From positions 6,264,001-6,328,000 of the forward strand of contig NC_079877.1 of assembly GCF_029227915.1 (NCBI RefSeq): 64,000 nt of DNA. Reading direction: 5' to 3'. The translations under genes and the position numbers were made by a program. The notes beneath the pieces were generated by a model. It had not been told where the DNA came from. It made no database searches and worked only from the letters and a program-made list of their open reading frames with translations. The first letter of the stretch is position 1. Each line of letters begins with the position of its first letter. This stretch comes from Hydractinia symbiolongicarpus. Taxonomy: Eukaryota > Cnidaria > Hydrozoa > Anthoathecata > Hydractiniidae. Shown one piece after another: positions 63,801-64,000 of the stretch.

Positions 63801-64000
63801 ATTTCACCACTAAAACGTATGAGACTTGCAGTTTTTAAAAATGTTTTCATTTTTGATGAGACGCTTAATAAAAGAAGTTTAATCGCCGGCAAACGAAAAC
63901 CTGCGATTTCCCGTAAATCCCGGACTCGGCCCGTATAGTCAAAAGTATACAAAGAAAGTACCCAGGGTGTAAACTCATTTCCCGAACGATTTTTTAAATT
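60842..64000 (+). repeat. Satellite block 5: ~203-bp monomer array to window end
   Basis: About 15 monomers in plus orientation, ending inside a monomer at base 64000. Contains the three-monomer duplication (61.5-62.1 kb) and the third copy of the 1622-bp HOR. No genes. Confidence 0.97.

Larger units (their letters stand above)
57378..64000. repeat. Large duplicated segment with MITE, copy D (cut by window end)
   Basis: Counterpart of 45478-53720, running off the right edge of the window. MITE and flanking monomers are nearly identical to copy C, including the GATAAGACGCTG monomer left of the element. It differs by a three-monomer duplication at about 61.5-62.1 kb and by having a single copy of the 1622-bp HOR. 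Confidence 0.85.

Noticed and set aside
1-64000. CENP-B box in the monomer
   Set aside because: TTTCGTTTGCCGGCGA on the minus strand resembles the first half of the box (TTCGTTGG), but the A and CGGG core positions do not match, so I do not call it.
1-64000. Hammerhead ribozyme core in the monomer (TTTTTGATGAGACGCTGAAT resembles CTGATGA...GAA)
   Set aside because: The invariant C before TGATGA is T here, and the bases between TGATGA and GAA (GACGCT) cannot form stem II. No flanking stems were found.
1-64000. Assembly collapse or artificial duplication
   Set aside because: Cannot be excluded from sequence alone, but the duplicated segments differ by substitutions, homopolymer lengths, a 23-bp indel and whole-monomer steps, which is more than simple copy errors of assembly.

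Overview
The window is almost entirely one tandem satellite DNA. A monomer of about 203 bp (variants of 202-204 bp) is repeated head to tail on one strand from base 1 to base 64000, roughly 280 copies by length. I see no protein-coding gene, no rRNA or tRNA gene, and nothing prokaryotic. Only two kinds of sequence interrupt the array, each present twice: a ~3.04 kb element (12727-15769 and 20630-23654) and a ~0.74 kb element (48599-49341 and 60097-60841). The setting is a eukaryotic heterochromatic array, probably from an invertebrate animal given the transposon types. The sequence does not let me name the species.

Monomer anatomy, using the start word AAAAGTATAC as position 1: positions 1-147 are AT-rich, with a TTTTTTAAATTATTTTTT tract near 50-67. 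Positions 148-200 are GC- and CpG-rich, with the words GCCGGC, CCCGCG, TTTCCCGTAAA and CCCGGG. The consensus carries about 12 CpGs. Several monomer subtypes alternate, for example a TATATT...GATGGGACG type, a CGCTTAATGAAAGAGG...GTTTTCCCG type and a CCCTGTGAG...TTTCCAGAACG type. They form nested higher-order repeats (HORs) of 2, 3, 4, 5, 6, 8 and 12 monomers. The TATATT/GATGGG subtype is common from 1 to about 44.8 kb and I do not see it afterwards, so the array has at least two domains.

Layout. 1-12.7 kb: satellite with a clear 5-mer HOR (1.44-4.48 kb). 12.7-15.8 kb: first copy of the large element, whose ends look like a non-autonomous Helentron/Helitron2 (insertion between T and T, no target duplication, asymmetric terminal inverted repeats, 3' hairpin, CTAG end). 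15.8-20.6 kb: satellite. 20.6-23.7 kb: second copy, carried there by a ~7.9 kb duplication of element plus flanking satellite. 23.7-48.6 kb: satellite, including an uninterrupted counterpart of the Helentron insertion site (28.92 kb) and, at 33.2-43.6 kb, HORs marked by a 99-bp truncated monomer. 48.6-49.3 and 60.1-60.8 kb: a piggyBac-like MITE with 17-bp perfect TIRs and TTAA target duplications, again duplicated together with its flanking satellite (offset about 11.5 kb).

The window therefore records satellite evolution rather than a gene system: unequal exchange at monomer scale, HOR amplification, and segmental duplication that carries transposons along as passengers. The transposon pairs and the truncated monomer are internal markers for ordering these events.
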